DNA of 64,000 nucleotides, taken from positions 1,674,001 to 1,738,000 of the forward strand of contig CAVXNP010000001.1 in NCBI GenBank assembly GCA_963763305.1. Reading direction: 5' to 3'. Shown in pieces: positions 52,641 through 62,489 of this stretch. Every line of letters begins with the position of its first letter. Positions within the stretch are counted from its first letter, which is position 1. The position numbers and the translations under genes were made by a program. Source of the DNA: CAVXNP01 sp963763305 (GTDB lineage Bacteria; Pseudomonadota; Gammaproteobacteria; Xanthomonadales; Rhodanobacteraceae). The notes under the pieces were generated by a model. It made no database searches. It was not told the DNA's origin and saw only the letters and a list, made by a program, of their open reading frames with translations.

Positions 52641-55600
52641 TCAGTGCGCGGGCACGCGTCCGCGGCACAGCAGCGCGTAAAGTACCGGCATCACCAGCAG
52701 CACGAGCGGCAGCTGCACGAGCATGCCGGCGATGATCGCGATCGCCAGCGGCTGCTGCATCTGGGAGCCCTGGCCAATCGCCAGTGCCAGCGGCATCAGG
52801 GTCAGGATCGCCGCCAGGGTCGACATGAGGATGGGTCGGGTACGGTGCTCGCCAGCTTCGTGCAGCGCATCGTGCAGATTGCGCCCTTTCTGCGCGTCCT
52901 GCAGCTCGGAGAAGTAGAAGATCGCCAGCTCGGTGACGATGCCGACGATCATAGTCATGCCCATCATGGCCGAGATGTTCAGCTCGATGCCGGTCAGCCA
53001 CAGCCCCACGAACACCGCGGGAATCGCCAGCAGCGGCATTGCCATGATGGTGATGGCCACGCGGAAACTCTCGTACAGGAACAGCAGCAGGGTAAACACC
53101 AGTGCGATCGCCGCGCCGAACACGATCAGCAGGCCGCGAAACGCCTGCTGCTGCTGCTGGTAGGTGCCACCGAACTGGTAGACCACGCCCTTGGGCAGCA
53201 GCCCCTTCCGGCCCAGTACCTTCTTCACGTCGGCGATCGCCGAGCCCAGGCTGCGGCCGCTGATGCGGCCGGTGACCGATACCGTGCGCTTGAGGTTGAT
53301 GCGGGTGATTTCCGGTTGGCCCTGCACCTGGGTGATGGTCGCCACCTGCGACAGCGGCAGCCTGTGGCCGTCCGCTGCGCGGATCGGCAGTCGTTCGATC
53401 TGCTCGACGTCCTTGTAGGCGCTTTCGGGAAGCCGCACGCGCACGCCCACCAGCTTGCTGCCCTGGGGCATGCTGGCGGCCACGGTGCCGTTGACCGCGG
53501 CGGCGACCTGGTCGGTGACGCTGACCGGATCGAGTCCTTCCAGCGCGGCCCTGGTTTCATCCACCTTGATCGTCAGCGCGTCCCCGGCGGGATTGATGCC
53601 GTCGCGCACGCCGACGACGCCGGGGATCTTGCCCACCGCGGTGGCGACCCTTTGGGCGGTCTTGTCCAAGGTTTCGCCGTCGGCGCCGGACAGCTGCACA
53701 TCGATCGGCTGCGGTACGGCGACCAGGTCCCCGATCAGGTCCTCCATCAGCTGCGACAGCTCGATGTCCAGACCCGGCACCCGCCTCTCCACCGTGCTGC
53801 GTACCTGCTCCATGACCTGCTCGGTCGAGGGTCGCGAGCCGTTCTTGAGCCGCACGAAGAAATCGCCGGTGTTGGCTTCGGTAAGGCCGCCGCCCAACTG
53901 CAGCCCGGTGCGCCGCGAATAGGTGTCCACATGGGGGTTGGCCTGGATGATCGCCTCGACCTGGCGCAGCAGGCGATCGGTTTCCTCCAGCGAGGTGCCC
54001 GGCGGCGACAGGTAGTCGAGAATGAAGCCGCCCTCATCCATTTTCGGCATGAAGCCGGTGCCCACCTGGGTATAGGCCAGCCCGCCCAGCGCGAGCAGCG
54101 GCACGATCAGCACCAGCATCAGCCACGGGCGCTTCAGCCCACGCGCCAGGGTGCTCTGATAGCCCTTCATCATGCCGCGGGTGAAGCGGCCCTGTTTCGG
54201 TTCGGCGAGGTGCTTCTTGTCCAGGAAGCGCTCGGCCAGCAGCGGTACGGCTACCCAGGTCAGCAGGTAGGAGATGATCAGCGCGCTGGCCATGGTCAGC
54301 GACAGCGCCTTGAAAAAAGCGCCGGTTACGCCGGATAGAAAAGCCAGTGGCACGAAGATGATGATGGTGGCCGAACTGGAGCCGGTCAGCGGGCGGCTGA
54401 ACTCCCACGCGGCACCGGCGATACGTTGGTGTACCTCGCCCGCACCGGCGCCGACCCGGCGCATGATGTGCTCGAGCATCACGATGATGTCGTCGATGAT
54501 CAGCCCCACCGCCGCGGCCATGCCGCCGAGCGTCATCATGTTGAAGCTCATTCCCAGCACCGACAGCAGCAGCACGGTGATCGCCAGCACCGAGGGCACC
54601 ACAATCAGCGCGATCAGGATCACCCGCGTGTTGCGCAGAAACACGAACAGCACCAGGCCGGCGAGCACGATGCCGATCAGGATCGCGTCGCGCACGCTGC
54701 CGGCGGCGGCGGTCACCAGCTGGGTCTGGTCATACCAGTTGGCGATGTGCACGCCAGCCGGCATCGACGACGCATAGTCGGCCAGCTTCTGCTTCACGTC
54801 GTTGGCGATCTGCACGCTGTTGCCGCCGGGTTGCTGGTACACCAGCAGCAGCACCGCGTTCTGGCCGTCGGCGTTGACCTTGATCCACTGCGGCACGTGG
54901 CCGAGGGTGACGCGAGCGACGTCCTTCAAACGGATGCTGCCATCAGGCCCGGCGCGGATCACGATGTTGTCCAGCGCGTCGAGGGTCTTGGGCTGGTTGT
55001 CGGCCAGTATCAGGTACAGCTTGTAATGGTCGGACATCCGGCCCATTGCCTGGATCGTGGCGGCGTTGCTGACGGCGGTGGTGACGTCGGCCAGGCTGAG
55101 GTCGAGCGCGCGCAGCTTGCCCGGGTCGACCTCGGCGTGGAATTCGGCCTCTGCGCCGCCTTGCACATCGACATGGGCCACGCCGGTGATGCTGCTAAGC
55201 AACGGCCGCAGCCGGTATTTGGCCAGGTCGTGCAGGTCACTGGGTGAAACGCTGTGCGAGCGCAGGCTGTAGCCGAGTTCGGGAAAAGTGGTGGGATCCA
55301 TCCGCCGGGTGTCGAGCTGGGTGCCCGCGGGGAGCTGTGCCAGCACCTGGCCGGCGGCGCCGTTGATCTCCTGCAGCGCCGCGTTCATGTCGAAGCCCCA
55401 GTCGAAGGTGACCTCGATTTGCGCGCTGCCGCGGCTGGTGGTGGATTTCACGTCGCGCACGCCGCGGACGCGGCGTACCGCCACCTCCACCGGCGTGGTG
55501 ACCTGGATCGCCATCTGGGCGGCGGGCCGGTCACCCGCCTCCAGGTCCATCTGCACCCGCGGGAACGCCACGTTGGGAAACAGCGCCACCGGCATGAAAA

Positions 55601-55688
55601 ACGCGCTGGCGATCCCGCCGACGGCCAGCATCAAGGCCAGAAAAAGCAGCGAGCGTCGGTGCCGCTGCATCCACACCGACAGATTCAC
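52641..55688 (-). CDS. RND efflux transporter, inner-membrane pump
   Basis: 1015 residues from a GTG overlapping the adaptor's stop (GTGA). Twelve membrane segments in two halves with large periplasmic loops; the fourth segment carries the proton-relay Asp pair in VGLIIDDIIVMLEH, and the eleventh/twelfth has MMGMTMIVGIVTELAIF. Motif LFPNVAFPRVQ after the first segment is normal for the superfamily. It resembles the heavy-metal and drug RND pumps about equally; the substrate is not clear. Third gene of a minus-strand operon, OMF-adaptor-pump, divergent from a two-component system. Confidence 0.9.
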   Translation of the reverse strand: MNLSVWMQRHRRSLLFLALMLAVGGIASAFFMPVALFPNVAFPRVQMDLEAGDRPAAQMAIQVTTPVEVAVRRVRGVRDVKSTTSRGSAQIEVTFDWGFDMNAALQEINGAAGQVLAQLPAGTQLDTRRMDPTTFPELGYSLRSHSVSPSDLHDLAKYRLRPLLSSITGVAHVDVQGGAEAEFHAEVDPGKLRALDLSLADVTTAVSNAATIQAMGRMSDHYKLYLILADNQPKTLDALDNIVIRAGPDGSIRLKDVARVTLGHVPQWIKVNADGQNAVLLLVYQQPGGNSVQIANDVKQKLADYASSMPAGVHIANWYDQTQLVTAAAGSVRDAILIGIVLAGLVLFVFLRNTRVILIALIVVPSVLAITVLLLSVLGMSFNMMTLGGMAAAVGLIIDDIIVMLEHIMRRVGAGAGEVHQRIAGAAWEFSRPLTGSSSATIIIFVPLAFLSGVTGAFFKALSLTMASALIISYLLTWVAVPLLAERFLDKKHLAEPKQGRFTRGMMKGYQSTLARGLKRPWLMLVLIVPLLALGGLAYTQVGTGFMPKMDEGGFILDYLSPPGTSLEETDRLLRQVEAIIQANPHVDTYSRRTGLQLGGGLTEANTGDFFVRLKNGSRPSTEQVMEQVRSTVERRVPGLDIELSQLMEDLIGDLVAVPQPIDVQLSGADGETLDKTAQRVATAVGKIPGVVGVRDGINPAGDALTIKVDETRAALEGLDPVSVTDQVAAAVNGTVAASMPQGSKLVGVRVRLPESAYKDVEQIERLPIRAADGHRLPLSQVATITQVQGQPEITRINLKRTVSVTGRISGRSLGSAIADVKKVLGRKGLLPKGVVYQFGGTYQQQQQAFRGLLIVFGAAIALVFTLLLFLYESFRVAITIMAMPLLAIPAVFVGLWLTGIELNISAMMGMTMIVGIVTELAIFYFSELQDAQKGRNLHDALHEAGEHRTRPILMSTLAAILTLMPLALAIGQGSQMQQPLAIAIIAGMLVQLPLVLLVMPVLYALLCRGRVPAH

Positions 55689-56761
55689 GGGGTGGACTCC
55701 CTCACCGTGTCGCCGTCCGCGAGCTCGTAGACGCCCTTCACGATGACCCTGGCCCCGGGATTGATCGGGCCGACGACGCCCACCGGGTCACCCCGGCCGC
55801 TGCGCAGCGTCACGTCCACACGACTGGCCTTGCCCTGTTCCAGCTGGAACAGGTAGTCGCCTTTTTCGTCATGCAGCACCGCATCGCGTGGTATCGCCCA
55901 GGCGCTGAAGTCGCGGGTCTGGATGCTCGCCTGCAACGGCGCGCCAGCAACGAGAACGGCGCTGGCCTCGGCCGGCAGGGTGACCCGCGCCGGTAGCAGG
56001 TGGCTTTGCGGATCGATCGCCTGGCCGATCACCGCCAGCGTGCCGCTGATGGTGCCAGCGTCGCCGTAGACCGCATGCAGCTCGACCGCCATGCCGGCAT
56101 GCAGGCGCGGGCCATCCGGCGGCTGCACGCCGAGCTGGGCGACCAGCGCCCGGCTCGGCGTGAAGGTGAGCAGGGCCGCATTGGCGGCGAAGCGGTCACC
56201 CTGCGCCACGTTGATGGTGGTCACCACGCCGTCGGCCGGTGCCGCGACGGTTTCCTGCGCGCTGCCGCCGCCAAGCGCGCGCTGTGCGTCCAGCGCGGCC
56301 TGCGCGTCGGTCAGCGCCTTGCGGGCGCTGGCCAGCTGCGATTGCGTGGCCAGGCGCTGGTTTGCCAGTTGCTTCGTGCGATCGAGTTCGGCGCGAGCTG
56401 CATCGCGCGCCGCCACGGCCTGTTGAAAAGCGCTGCGGCTGGCCGGATCGGGCGTGATCACCAGCAGCGGCTGGCCGCGATGGACCGGCTCGCCGGTGCT
56501 CACGTTGAGCGACTCCAGCTGGCCGCCATGACCGAGGCTGATGATGCGCGCGCGTTGCGGGTCGCTCATCGCGCTGCCCCAGGCCTGCACGGTGTCGTGG
56601 AAGGGCCGCTGCCGCGCCGGCACCGTGCTGACGGCCACGGCACCCCTGCTGCTGGCGGCGTCCTCGCCGTCACCGCCACCACCGCTGCAGCCGGGCAGCA
56701 CGGTAGCGACCGGCAAGAGCAGCAGCAGGTAAAAGGGGATGCGCGAGACGTAGGGCGTCAT
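55685..56761 (-). CDS. RND periplasmic adaptor (HlyD/MFP family), lipoprotein
   Basis: 358 residues. Signal peptide with lipobox LPGCS, so anchored to the inner membrane; then biotinyl-lipoyl halves (GGQLESLNVSTGEPVHRGQPLL and ETVAAPADGVVTTINVAQGDRF) around a coiled-coil hairpin (FQQAVAARDAARAELDRTKQLANQRL), and beta-barrel and membrane-proximal domains. It links pump and outer-membrane channel. Its start overlaps the OMF stop (ATGA) and its stop overlaps the pump start, so all three are coupled. Confidence 0.9.
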   Translation of the reverse strand: MTPYVSRIPFYLLLLLPVATVLPGCSGGGGDGEDAASSRGAVAVSTVPARQRPFHDTVQAWGSAMSDPQRARIISLGHGGQLESLNVSTGEPVHRGQPLLVITPDPASRSAFQQAVAARDAARAELDRTKQLANQRLATQSQLASARKALTDAQAALDAQRALGGGSAQETVAAPADGVVTTINVAQGDRFAANAALLTFTPSRALVAQLGVQPPDGPRLHAGMAVELHAVYGDAGTISGTLAVIGQAIDPQSHLLPARVTLPAEASAVLVAGAPLQASIQTRDFSAWAIPRDAVLHDEKGDYLFQLEQGKASRVDVTLRSGRGDPVGVVGPINPGARVIVKGVYELADGDTVRESTP

Positions 56762-58173
56762 GGGGTATCGGCCTTGGCAGAAGGTGCGGCCTGCGCCAGC
56801 GTGGTACGGCCCAGCAGGGCGTCCAGTGCAATGGCGGCGGTGGCCTGTTGCTGGCGCAGGTCGATCGCGGCGAGGTCCGCGCTGAGCGCGTTGCCGCGGA
56901 TGGCGAGATAGGTCGGCCAATCGAGCAGGCGCTGCTGCCAGCTGGCTTCGGCGGCGTTTCGCGCCTGCGCCAGTTGCGCCGCGTGGGCGGCCTGGGCGCG
57001 CACCAGAAGGTCCAGTGTGGCGAGGTCGGCGGTGAGACGGCGGATCTCTGTACGGGTGGATAGCAGGCGCGCGGTGTAGTCATCGCGCAGCTGCTGGCGG
57101 GTGGCCGTTTCGATGGCGATGTTGCCGCGGTTGCGGTCGAACAGCGGCAGCGTCAACCCGAGGCTGAATCCGTGGGTGTAGACGGCGCTGGTGTCGCGCG
57201 CGGTGTTCACGCCGAGGGTGATGGCCGGAAACTGCGCGCGGATGGCGCCGCGCAGCGCCGCTTCCTGCGAGGCATAGCCGGCCTGCAGCGCCAGCAGGTC
57301 GGGCCGACGTTGCGGCAGTGCATCCAGCGCCTGCTGCACCGCCGCCGGCGACGGATGCGCTTGATAGGGCTGGCCGGTCAGGCTCAGCCCGGCGTCCGGG
57401 GCCAGGCCAAGCAGCTGGTGCAGATCGGCCTCGGCCTGATGCAGTGCCACGGCGTTGTCGGCCAGCTGCCTGCGCACGTCGGCCAATGCGTTCAGTCCGC
57501 TGCTGGCGGCGTCGTGGGTGAGGTTGCCCGCGCGCAGCGCGTCCTCCACGTTGCGTGCGATGGGCCGCAGCGCGTCACGTTCGGCCACCAGTCGCCGCTG
57601 CTTCGCGCGCAGGGTTTTCACCTGATCGAACAGCTGGCGTGCCTTCGCTACCGTCTGCCACTCCGCCCACAGCAGCTCCAGATTGACCCGGCGCGCCTGC
57701 GCCTGCGCGGCCGCCATGCGGGTGGAGCGGGTGAGCAACGCGCCGAGGTCCGCGCTGATCCCGAGGTTGAAGGCGCTGGTGAGGTCCGGCGCGCTGCTGC
57801 GTGGGAAATCCTCGCCCACGCTCAGCTGCGGGTCGGGCAGCAGCCCGGCCGCAAAGGCCTGGGCCCGCGACACGCCGAGCGCGTCGCGCTTGCTACGCAG
57901 GTCCGGGCTGTTCGCCACCGCGAGGGTGGCAAGCTCCGTCACGTCCAGCCCGTCGCTCGGATCGAGGCGGTGCGCGGGCAGCCACGGTATCCGGCCCGTC
58001 GGCGCGGACAGCTGGCCAACGCGGGCAGCGCCGGGCGCCGCCTCGAGCGGCTGCGCGTGATACGTGGCACAGCTCGTCAATGCGAGACTGATCGCCAACA
58101 CGACAACCAGGCGCGCTGGTGCAAAGCGGCCCGGTGGCGGTGCGGAAAAAGGGCGATCGGTGGTGTCTGGCAT
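56758..58173 (-). CDS. outer-membrane efflux channel (TolC/NodT family), lipoprotein
   Basis: 471 residues. Signal peptide ends in LTSCA (lipobox), then two OEP repeats of long helices: ELATLAVANSPDLRSKRDALGVS ... and LPQRRPDLLALQAGYASQEAALRGAIRAQFP, with a beta-barrel segment VYTHGFSLGLTLPLFDRNRGNI. Typical of TolC-like channels of RND systems. First gene of the minus-strand pump operon; 217 bases separate it from the divergent response regulator. Confidence 0.9.
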   Translation of the reverse strand: MPDTTDRPFSAPPPGRFAPARLVVVLAISLALTSCATYHAQPLEAAPGAARVGQLSAPTGRIPWLPAHRLDPSDGLDVTELATLAVANSPDLRSKRDALGVSRAQAFAAGLLPDPQLSVGEDFPRSSAPDLTSAFNLGISADLGALLTRSTRMAAAQAQARRVNLELLWAEWQTVAKARQLFDQVKTLRAKQRRLVAERDALRPIARNVEDALRAGNLTHDAASSGLNALADVRRQLADNAVALHQAEADLHQLLGLAPDAGLSLTGQPYQAHPSPAAVQQALDALPQRRPDLLALQAGYASQEAALRGAIRAQFPAITLGVNTARDTSAVYTHGFSLGLTLPLFDRNRGNIAIETATRQQLRDDYTARLLSTRTEIRRLTADLATLDLLVRAQAAHAAQLAQARNAAEASWQQRLLDWPTYLAIRGNALSADLAAIDLRQQQATAAIALDALLGRTTLAQAAPSAKADTP

Positions 58174-58305
58174 GATTCCGTCGGGCGGAGAAAGGGACAG
58201 GTGACCGGGTGCCGCGGCACGCGTACCCGTGGGTCGGCCTGCCTTTTCGCCGCGGCAGCTGGCTGGTCGCTCCGGCCATCGAACGCTAGCACCACCGGCT
58301 TTTGA

Positions 58306-58331
58306 TTAGCTTATGGCCGAGCATCCCTAAG
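58306..58331. promoter_or_regulatory. inverted repeat between the pump operon and its two-component system
   Basis: AGCTTA (58306-58311) faces TAAGCT (58326-58331) across 14 bases, in the AT-richest part of the divergent gap. It is a candidate site for the OmpR-type regulator acting on both promoters. Only the repeat is seen; binding is inferred. Confidence 0.4.
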
Positions 58332-58390
58332 CTTCGCCCAAGCGAGCGGGCGCAAGCTGCGGCCGGGCGAAGTTCCAAACGGAGAGACGC

Positions 58391-59056
58391 GTGCACATCA
58401 TCGTGGTCGAAGACGACACCCAGCTCGGCACCGCGATACAGCGCGCGCTGGAGCGGCTCAGCTATACCGTCACCTGGCTGCGCGACGGACGCGCAGCCTT
58501 GGTTGCGCTCGCCGACCGCACCGCCGACCTGGTGCTGCTGGACCTTGGCCTGCCCGGCCGGGATGGCCTCGATGTGCTGATCGAGACGCGCCGCGCACAC
58601 GTGGCGACACCGGTGATCGTGATGACCGCCCGTGACGGTCTGGATGCGCGAGTCACCGGACTGGATGCCGGCGCCGACGACTACCTGGTGAAACCCTTCC
58701 ATCTGGAGGAGCTGGCAGCGCGCATCCGTTCGCTGATGCGACGACAGCACGGCCTGGCCGACAACCGGCTGGAGGCCGGCGCGCTCAGCATGGATCTGGC
58801 CAGCGCCGAGGTCAGCTTTCGCGGCGAGCGACTGGAGCTGACCCGGCGCGAGTTCGCGTTGCTGCAAACGCTGATGGAGCGCGCTGGCCGGATCGTTCGG
58901 CGCGAGGCCCTGGAGAACTCCATATACGGCCTCGACAACGTGGTCGGGCGTGGCGCGCTGGAAGTGCTGGTGCATACGCTGCGGCGCAAGCTGGGGCCGG
59001 AGACGGTGCAGACCGTGCGCGGCTTCGGTTACATGATGCCGCGAGAACCCAAGTGA
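58391..59056 (+). CDS. OmpR/PhoB-family response regulator (QseB-like)
   Basis: 221 residues from a GTG with GGAGAG just upstream. Receiver with phospho-acceptor Asp in DLVLLDLGLPGRDG and Lys in DDYLVKPF; winged-helix output domain with LTRREFALLQTLMERAG and RRKLGPETVQTVRGFGYMM. Its stop overlaps the kinase start (GTGA). Divergent from the RND operon, which it probably controls. Confidence 0.93.
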   Translation: MHIIVVEDDTQLGTAIQRALERLSYTVTWLRDGRAALVALADRTADLVLLDLGLPGRDGLDVLIETRRAHVATPVIVMTARDGLDARVTGLDAGADDYLVKPFHLEELAARIRSLMRRQHGLADNRLEAGALSMDLASAEVSFRGERLELTRREFALLQTLMERAGRIVRREALENSIYGLDNVVGRGALEVLVHTLRRKLGPETVQTVRGFGYMMPREPK

Positions 59057-60459
59057 GGACGCTCAGCCTTCGCTGGAGGCTGCTCTGGCTGATCGTCGGC
59101 GTCCTGGCGGCGGTACTGCTGCCGTTGGGACTTTTCAGTTTCCACACCACCTTGCGCGAGGTGGACGAGCTGGCCGACGGCCGGCTGGCGCAGTCTGCTC
59201 GTACCCTGGACCTGATGCTGCGCACCACCGGGCTGGAATCGCTGGGCGTACAACCGTCCGGTGTGCGGCACGGGCGCCCATGGCTGACCATCCCGCTGGG
59301 CCAGCGCACGTTCGAGGCGGAAGTGGCCTTCCAGGTGGCCGACCGCCAGGGCCAGGTGCGGCTGGCTACCGCCAACTTCGCAACCCTGCCGCCCCCGTCA
59401 ACCGCTGAGCGGGGCTTTCGCGACATCCGCCTGGCGGGCTATCGCTGGCGCACCTACACGTTGCGCGATGCGGAAAGCGGCATAGCGATTCGAACCGGCG
59501 AGCGCTTTGACAGCCGCCATGACATCGGCCGTGCCTTGCTGCTGGACCACGCGCTGCCGCTGTTGCTGGGACTGCCGTTCATCGCGCTACTGGTCGGTTG
59601 GGCGGTGCGGCGCGGGCTGCGTCCTCTGGAGCGGCTCACCCGGACGTTGTCGTCGCGTGCGCCAGGCAGCCGCGCCCCGGTCGAGCTCTGCGCCGCGCCG
59701 GATGAACTCAAGCCGGTGGTCGACGCGCTGAACCAGCAGTTCAGCCGAATGGAGGATGCCCTCGAACGGGAGCGGCGCTTCAGTGCCGACGTGGCGCACG
59801 AGTTGCGCACGCCGCTGACCACCGGCCTGATCAGTCTCGAAAGCGCGATGGGCAACGAGGACGCCGCGGATGCCGCCGCCGCCCTGGGACAGGCGCATGA
59901 CGCCCTTAACCTGCTGGCGCGGCGGGTCGAGCAACTGCTGGTGCTGGCGCGACTGGAATCGGGCGCCGCCGACGACGCACGGGAGCCGACCGATCTGGTC
60001 CCGCTAGCCATCGAGGTCATCGAGGAACTGGCGCAGGTCATCGCCGACAGCGCGGTTCACGTAGCGGTGCAGTTGCCGCAAGTGCCGGTGCGGGTCGACG
60101 GATTCGCCGCGGGGCTGGCCGCGCTCATCCGCAACCTGGTCGAAAACGCCCTGCGCCATGTATCCGCGGGCGGGCAGGTGCTGTTGGCGCTGAATCAGGT
60201 TGGTGATCGCGTTTTGCTCGAGGTCACCGACAACGGTCCGGGGATCGCGCCTGAGCACCGTGCGGCGGTCTTTGCGCGATTCCATCGCGAAGTCGGTGGC
60301 CGCGGAGATGGCTATGGACTGGGCCTGTCGATCGTGCAGCGGGTCGCCCAGTTGCACGGGGCACCAATCGAACTGCTTGATGCGCAATGGGGGCGTGGCC
60401 TGTGCGTGCGGGTGACGCTGGCGCGCGCAGGCCGCGCCGGGGGCGCGGCCGAGGCGTGA
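59053..60459 (+). CDS. sensor histidine kinase (QseC-like)
   Basis: 468 residues. Two membrane segments (about 10-30 and 160-185) flank a periplasmic sensor domain; then HAMP, HisKA with His in FSADVAHELRTPLTTGL, and HATPase with NLVENALRHV, DNGPGI and GYGLGLSIV. The phospho-acceptor and ATP-binding residues are intact. Cotranslated with the response regulator; convergent with the PAP2 phosphatase gene. Likely senses an envelope-active compound exported by the adjacent pump. Confidence 0.92.
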   Translation: MRTLSLRWRLLWLIVGVLAAVLLPLGLFSFHTTLREVDELADGRLAQSARTLDLMLRTTGLESLGVQPSGVRHGRPWLTIPLGQRTFEAEVAFQVADRQGQVRLATANFATLPPPSTAERGFRDIRLAGYRWRTYTLRDAESGIAIRTGERFDSRHDIGRALLLDHALPLLLGLPFIALLVGWAVRRGLRPLERLTRTLSSRAPGSRAPVELCAAPDELKPVVDALNQQFSRMEDALERERRFSADVAHELRTPLTTGLISLESAMGNEDAADAAAALGQAHDALNLLARRVEQLLVLARLESGAADDAREPTDLVPLAIEVIEELAQVIADSAVHVAVQLPQVPVRVDGFAAGLAALIRNLVENALRHVSAGGQVLLALNQVGDRVLLEVTDNGPGIAPEHRAAVFARFHREVGGRGDGYGLGLSIVQRVAQLHGAPIELLDAQWGRGLCVRVTLARAGRAGGAAEA

Positions 60460-60479
60460 GCGTTTGTGGGGTTCCTGCT

Positions 60480-61109
60480 TTACTTGAAGTGATGCACGAA
60501 GCCGACCTGGAATCCGCCGGGCAACCAGCCCAGCACCAGGGGCGAATGTTCGCGCTTGGCCGACCAGATGCCGATGCCGGTGCCCAGCGCCGCGCCGACC
60601 AGCACATCGCTTTGCCAATGCCCGTGCACTTTCATGCGCGCCACCGCATCGTAGGCCGGCAACAGTGCCAGCGCGTACACCGCCGGGTGCTCGTCGCCAT
60701 AGTTGACGATGAACGGAGTGACTGCCGCGGAGATGGCCGCCACTTCACCGCTGGGGAAACTCTGCGCGCTGGAGCTCTTGAACCAGCGATTGGGATCACT
60801 GGTCTGCGAGGGGCGTTCGCGCCGGAACGTGTACTTCAGGCCGGTACTGGCGACCCCGGTGATCACCAGCGAATCGACCGAGCGCCAGAACGTATCGCCC
60901 AGCTTGTCGTTGTCGCCCAGCGCCACCGCACCCCCGGCCACGGTAAGGATGGTGCCGTACATCAGCGCCTTCTGGTTGCTGCGCTTCCAGATGCCGCTGT
61001 TGTCGTAGTGGATCCGATGATCGATGCCCAATGGGCCGCCGGACGCATGGGCCGTGCCGGCACCCAGCCACAGCCCGCAAAAAACGATGCCTATAGCCTT
61101 GCAGTGCAT
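60480..61109 (-). CDS. PAP2-family phosphatase, exported
   Basis: 209 residues from the ATG of MHCKAIGIVFCGLWL (signal peptide ending AHASG). PAP2 motifs: KYTFRRERP (K-x6-RP), SFPSGEVAAI where PSGH is usual, and ARMKVHGHWQSDVL (R-x5-H-x3-D). The second motif has Glu instead of the His that acts as acid in characterised enzymes; the nucleophilic His of motif 3 is present. Probably a periplasmic lipid or small phosphate ester phosphatase of a variant subfamily. A degenerate copy lies after glnA. Confidence 0.82.
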   Translation of the reverse strand: MHCKAIGIVFCGLWLGAGTAHASGGPLGIDHRIHYDNSGIWKRSNQKALMYGTILTVAGGAVALGDNDKLGDTFWRSVDSLVITGVASTGLKYTFRRERPSQTSDPNRWFKSSSAQSFPSGEVAAISAAVTPFIVNYGDEHPAVYALALLPAYDAVARMKVHGHWQSDVLVGAALGTGIGIWSAKREHSPLVLGWLPGGFQVGFVHHFK

Positions 61110-61252
61110 GTCGAAGCTTCCCTGGATGGGTGAAGGGCGGAATCCGCGCCGGGGCGCTCCATGCTGAACCCACAAGCTTTCGCCCGGCTTACGCAGTAGC
61201 AAGCCATCCCGATGAAAGAATCGCGAAAAGAGAGCTGACCTACGGTGCACCA

Positions 61253-62489
61253 ATGAGCCGCACCGACGCCACGATTCCCGACGAGGCCGCATTGCCCCCA
61301 CCGATGCACCGAACCCTGGCCCCGTCGAGATGGTATTCGCGGCGAAGACGGTGGGTCGGTTCCATGTTTGCGCGCCTGTTCCGCAAGGCGGGAGCGGGAC
61401 TTTGCGGCCCGGGTCAGCTGCCGATCCACGGCATCCACCGGATCCTGGTGTGCCGGCCCAACCACCGCCTGGGCAACAGCGTGCTCATCAGCCCATTGAT
61501 CCAGGAAATCGAGCGGTTGTATCCCGGGGCGGAAATCGACCTTCTCGCGTCCGATGCAGCCGCTGAACTGTTCTCCTGCCGCTTTCGGGTGCGCCGCGTC
61601 TTTCCGTTGCCGGCCAAGGCCGCCAGACATCTACTGCGCACGCTGCGCCTGCTGTGGGAGATGCGTGCCGCGCACTACGACCTGGCCATCGACATGTCGC
61701 TGGGGTCGCACTCGGGCCGATTGGCGCTGGCGCTGGCGCGGTCGCGATACAAGCTGGGGTTTCCCGATGGCATGCAGGCCGTGCGCGGGCCGTGGGCAGG
61801 CTACGCATGGCCGTCCCATCACGCCCAGCGTGCGGTCTTGCTCCTGCGCAGCGCCTTTGCAGGCCCGATCGTCGAGGGTGCATACCCGGCGCTGGACGTG
61901 GGACTGTACCTCGGTGGAAAGGAGTGAAGCCCGCCAGGTATTGGCCTCGCTGTGCCCCGACGGCCTGCAAAGCGGGCAGCCGGTGTTGGGGATCTTCACC
62001 CACGCCACCGGCGCGAAACGTTACGACGCGGCATGGTGGGCGCAGTTTCTTGCAGCGTTCGACAAGCGAGTGTCGGGCGTACGTTGGGTGCACTTTGTCG
62101 CTGCCCACGGAAGTTCGCCGCTGGCCGCTGGCCCGGCACCGTTCTACACCCGCAATCTGCGACGCATGGCTTCGCTGATCGGCGCCACGGACGGCTTCAT
62201 CAGCGCCGACTGCGGCGTGATGCACCTGGCCGCCGGCAGTGGCGCGCCCACCCTGGGTCTGTTTCACGCCACCGATCCGGCGAAATACGCGCCTTACGGC
62301 GGCCCGAACATGGCACTGGTGACCACCGGCATCACACCCGGCGAGGCTGGCGCGCAGGCGGCGGCATGGTTTCTGCGCAGCGGCCGGCAGGCCAGATTGG
62401 AGCGCCTGCCAGGACCAGCGTCGATGGCACCGGCGCAGACTCGGCTGGCAGCCGGAACAGGCGGGCCGAACAGGAGCCGAACCGCGTGA
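61253..62489 (+). pseudogene. GT9 (heptosyltransferase-like) glycosyltransferase, one frame break
   Basis: Starts MSRTDATIPDEAALPP with a basic tail (SRRRRWVGSMFARLFRK), then the GT9 entry ILVCRPNHRLGNSVLISPLI. The frame breaks near 61920 at LYLGGKE-stop; the other frame continues ERSEARQVLASLCPDG, GIFTHATGAKRYD and the C-terminal FISADCGVMHLAAGSGAPTLGLF typical of the family. Length 1237 is one over a multiple of three, so one extra base in GGAAAGGAG explains it. Corrected protein about 411 residues. Such enzymes add sugars to the lipopolysaccharide core. Confidence 0.78.
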
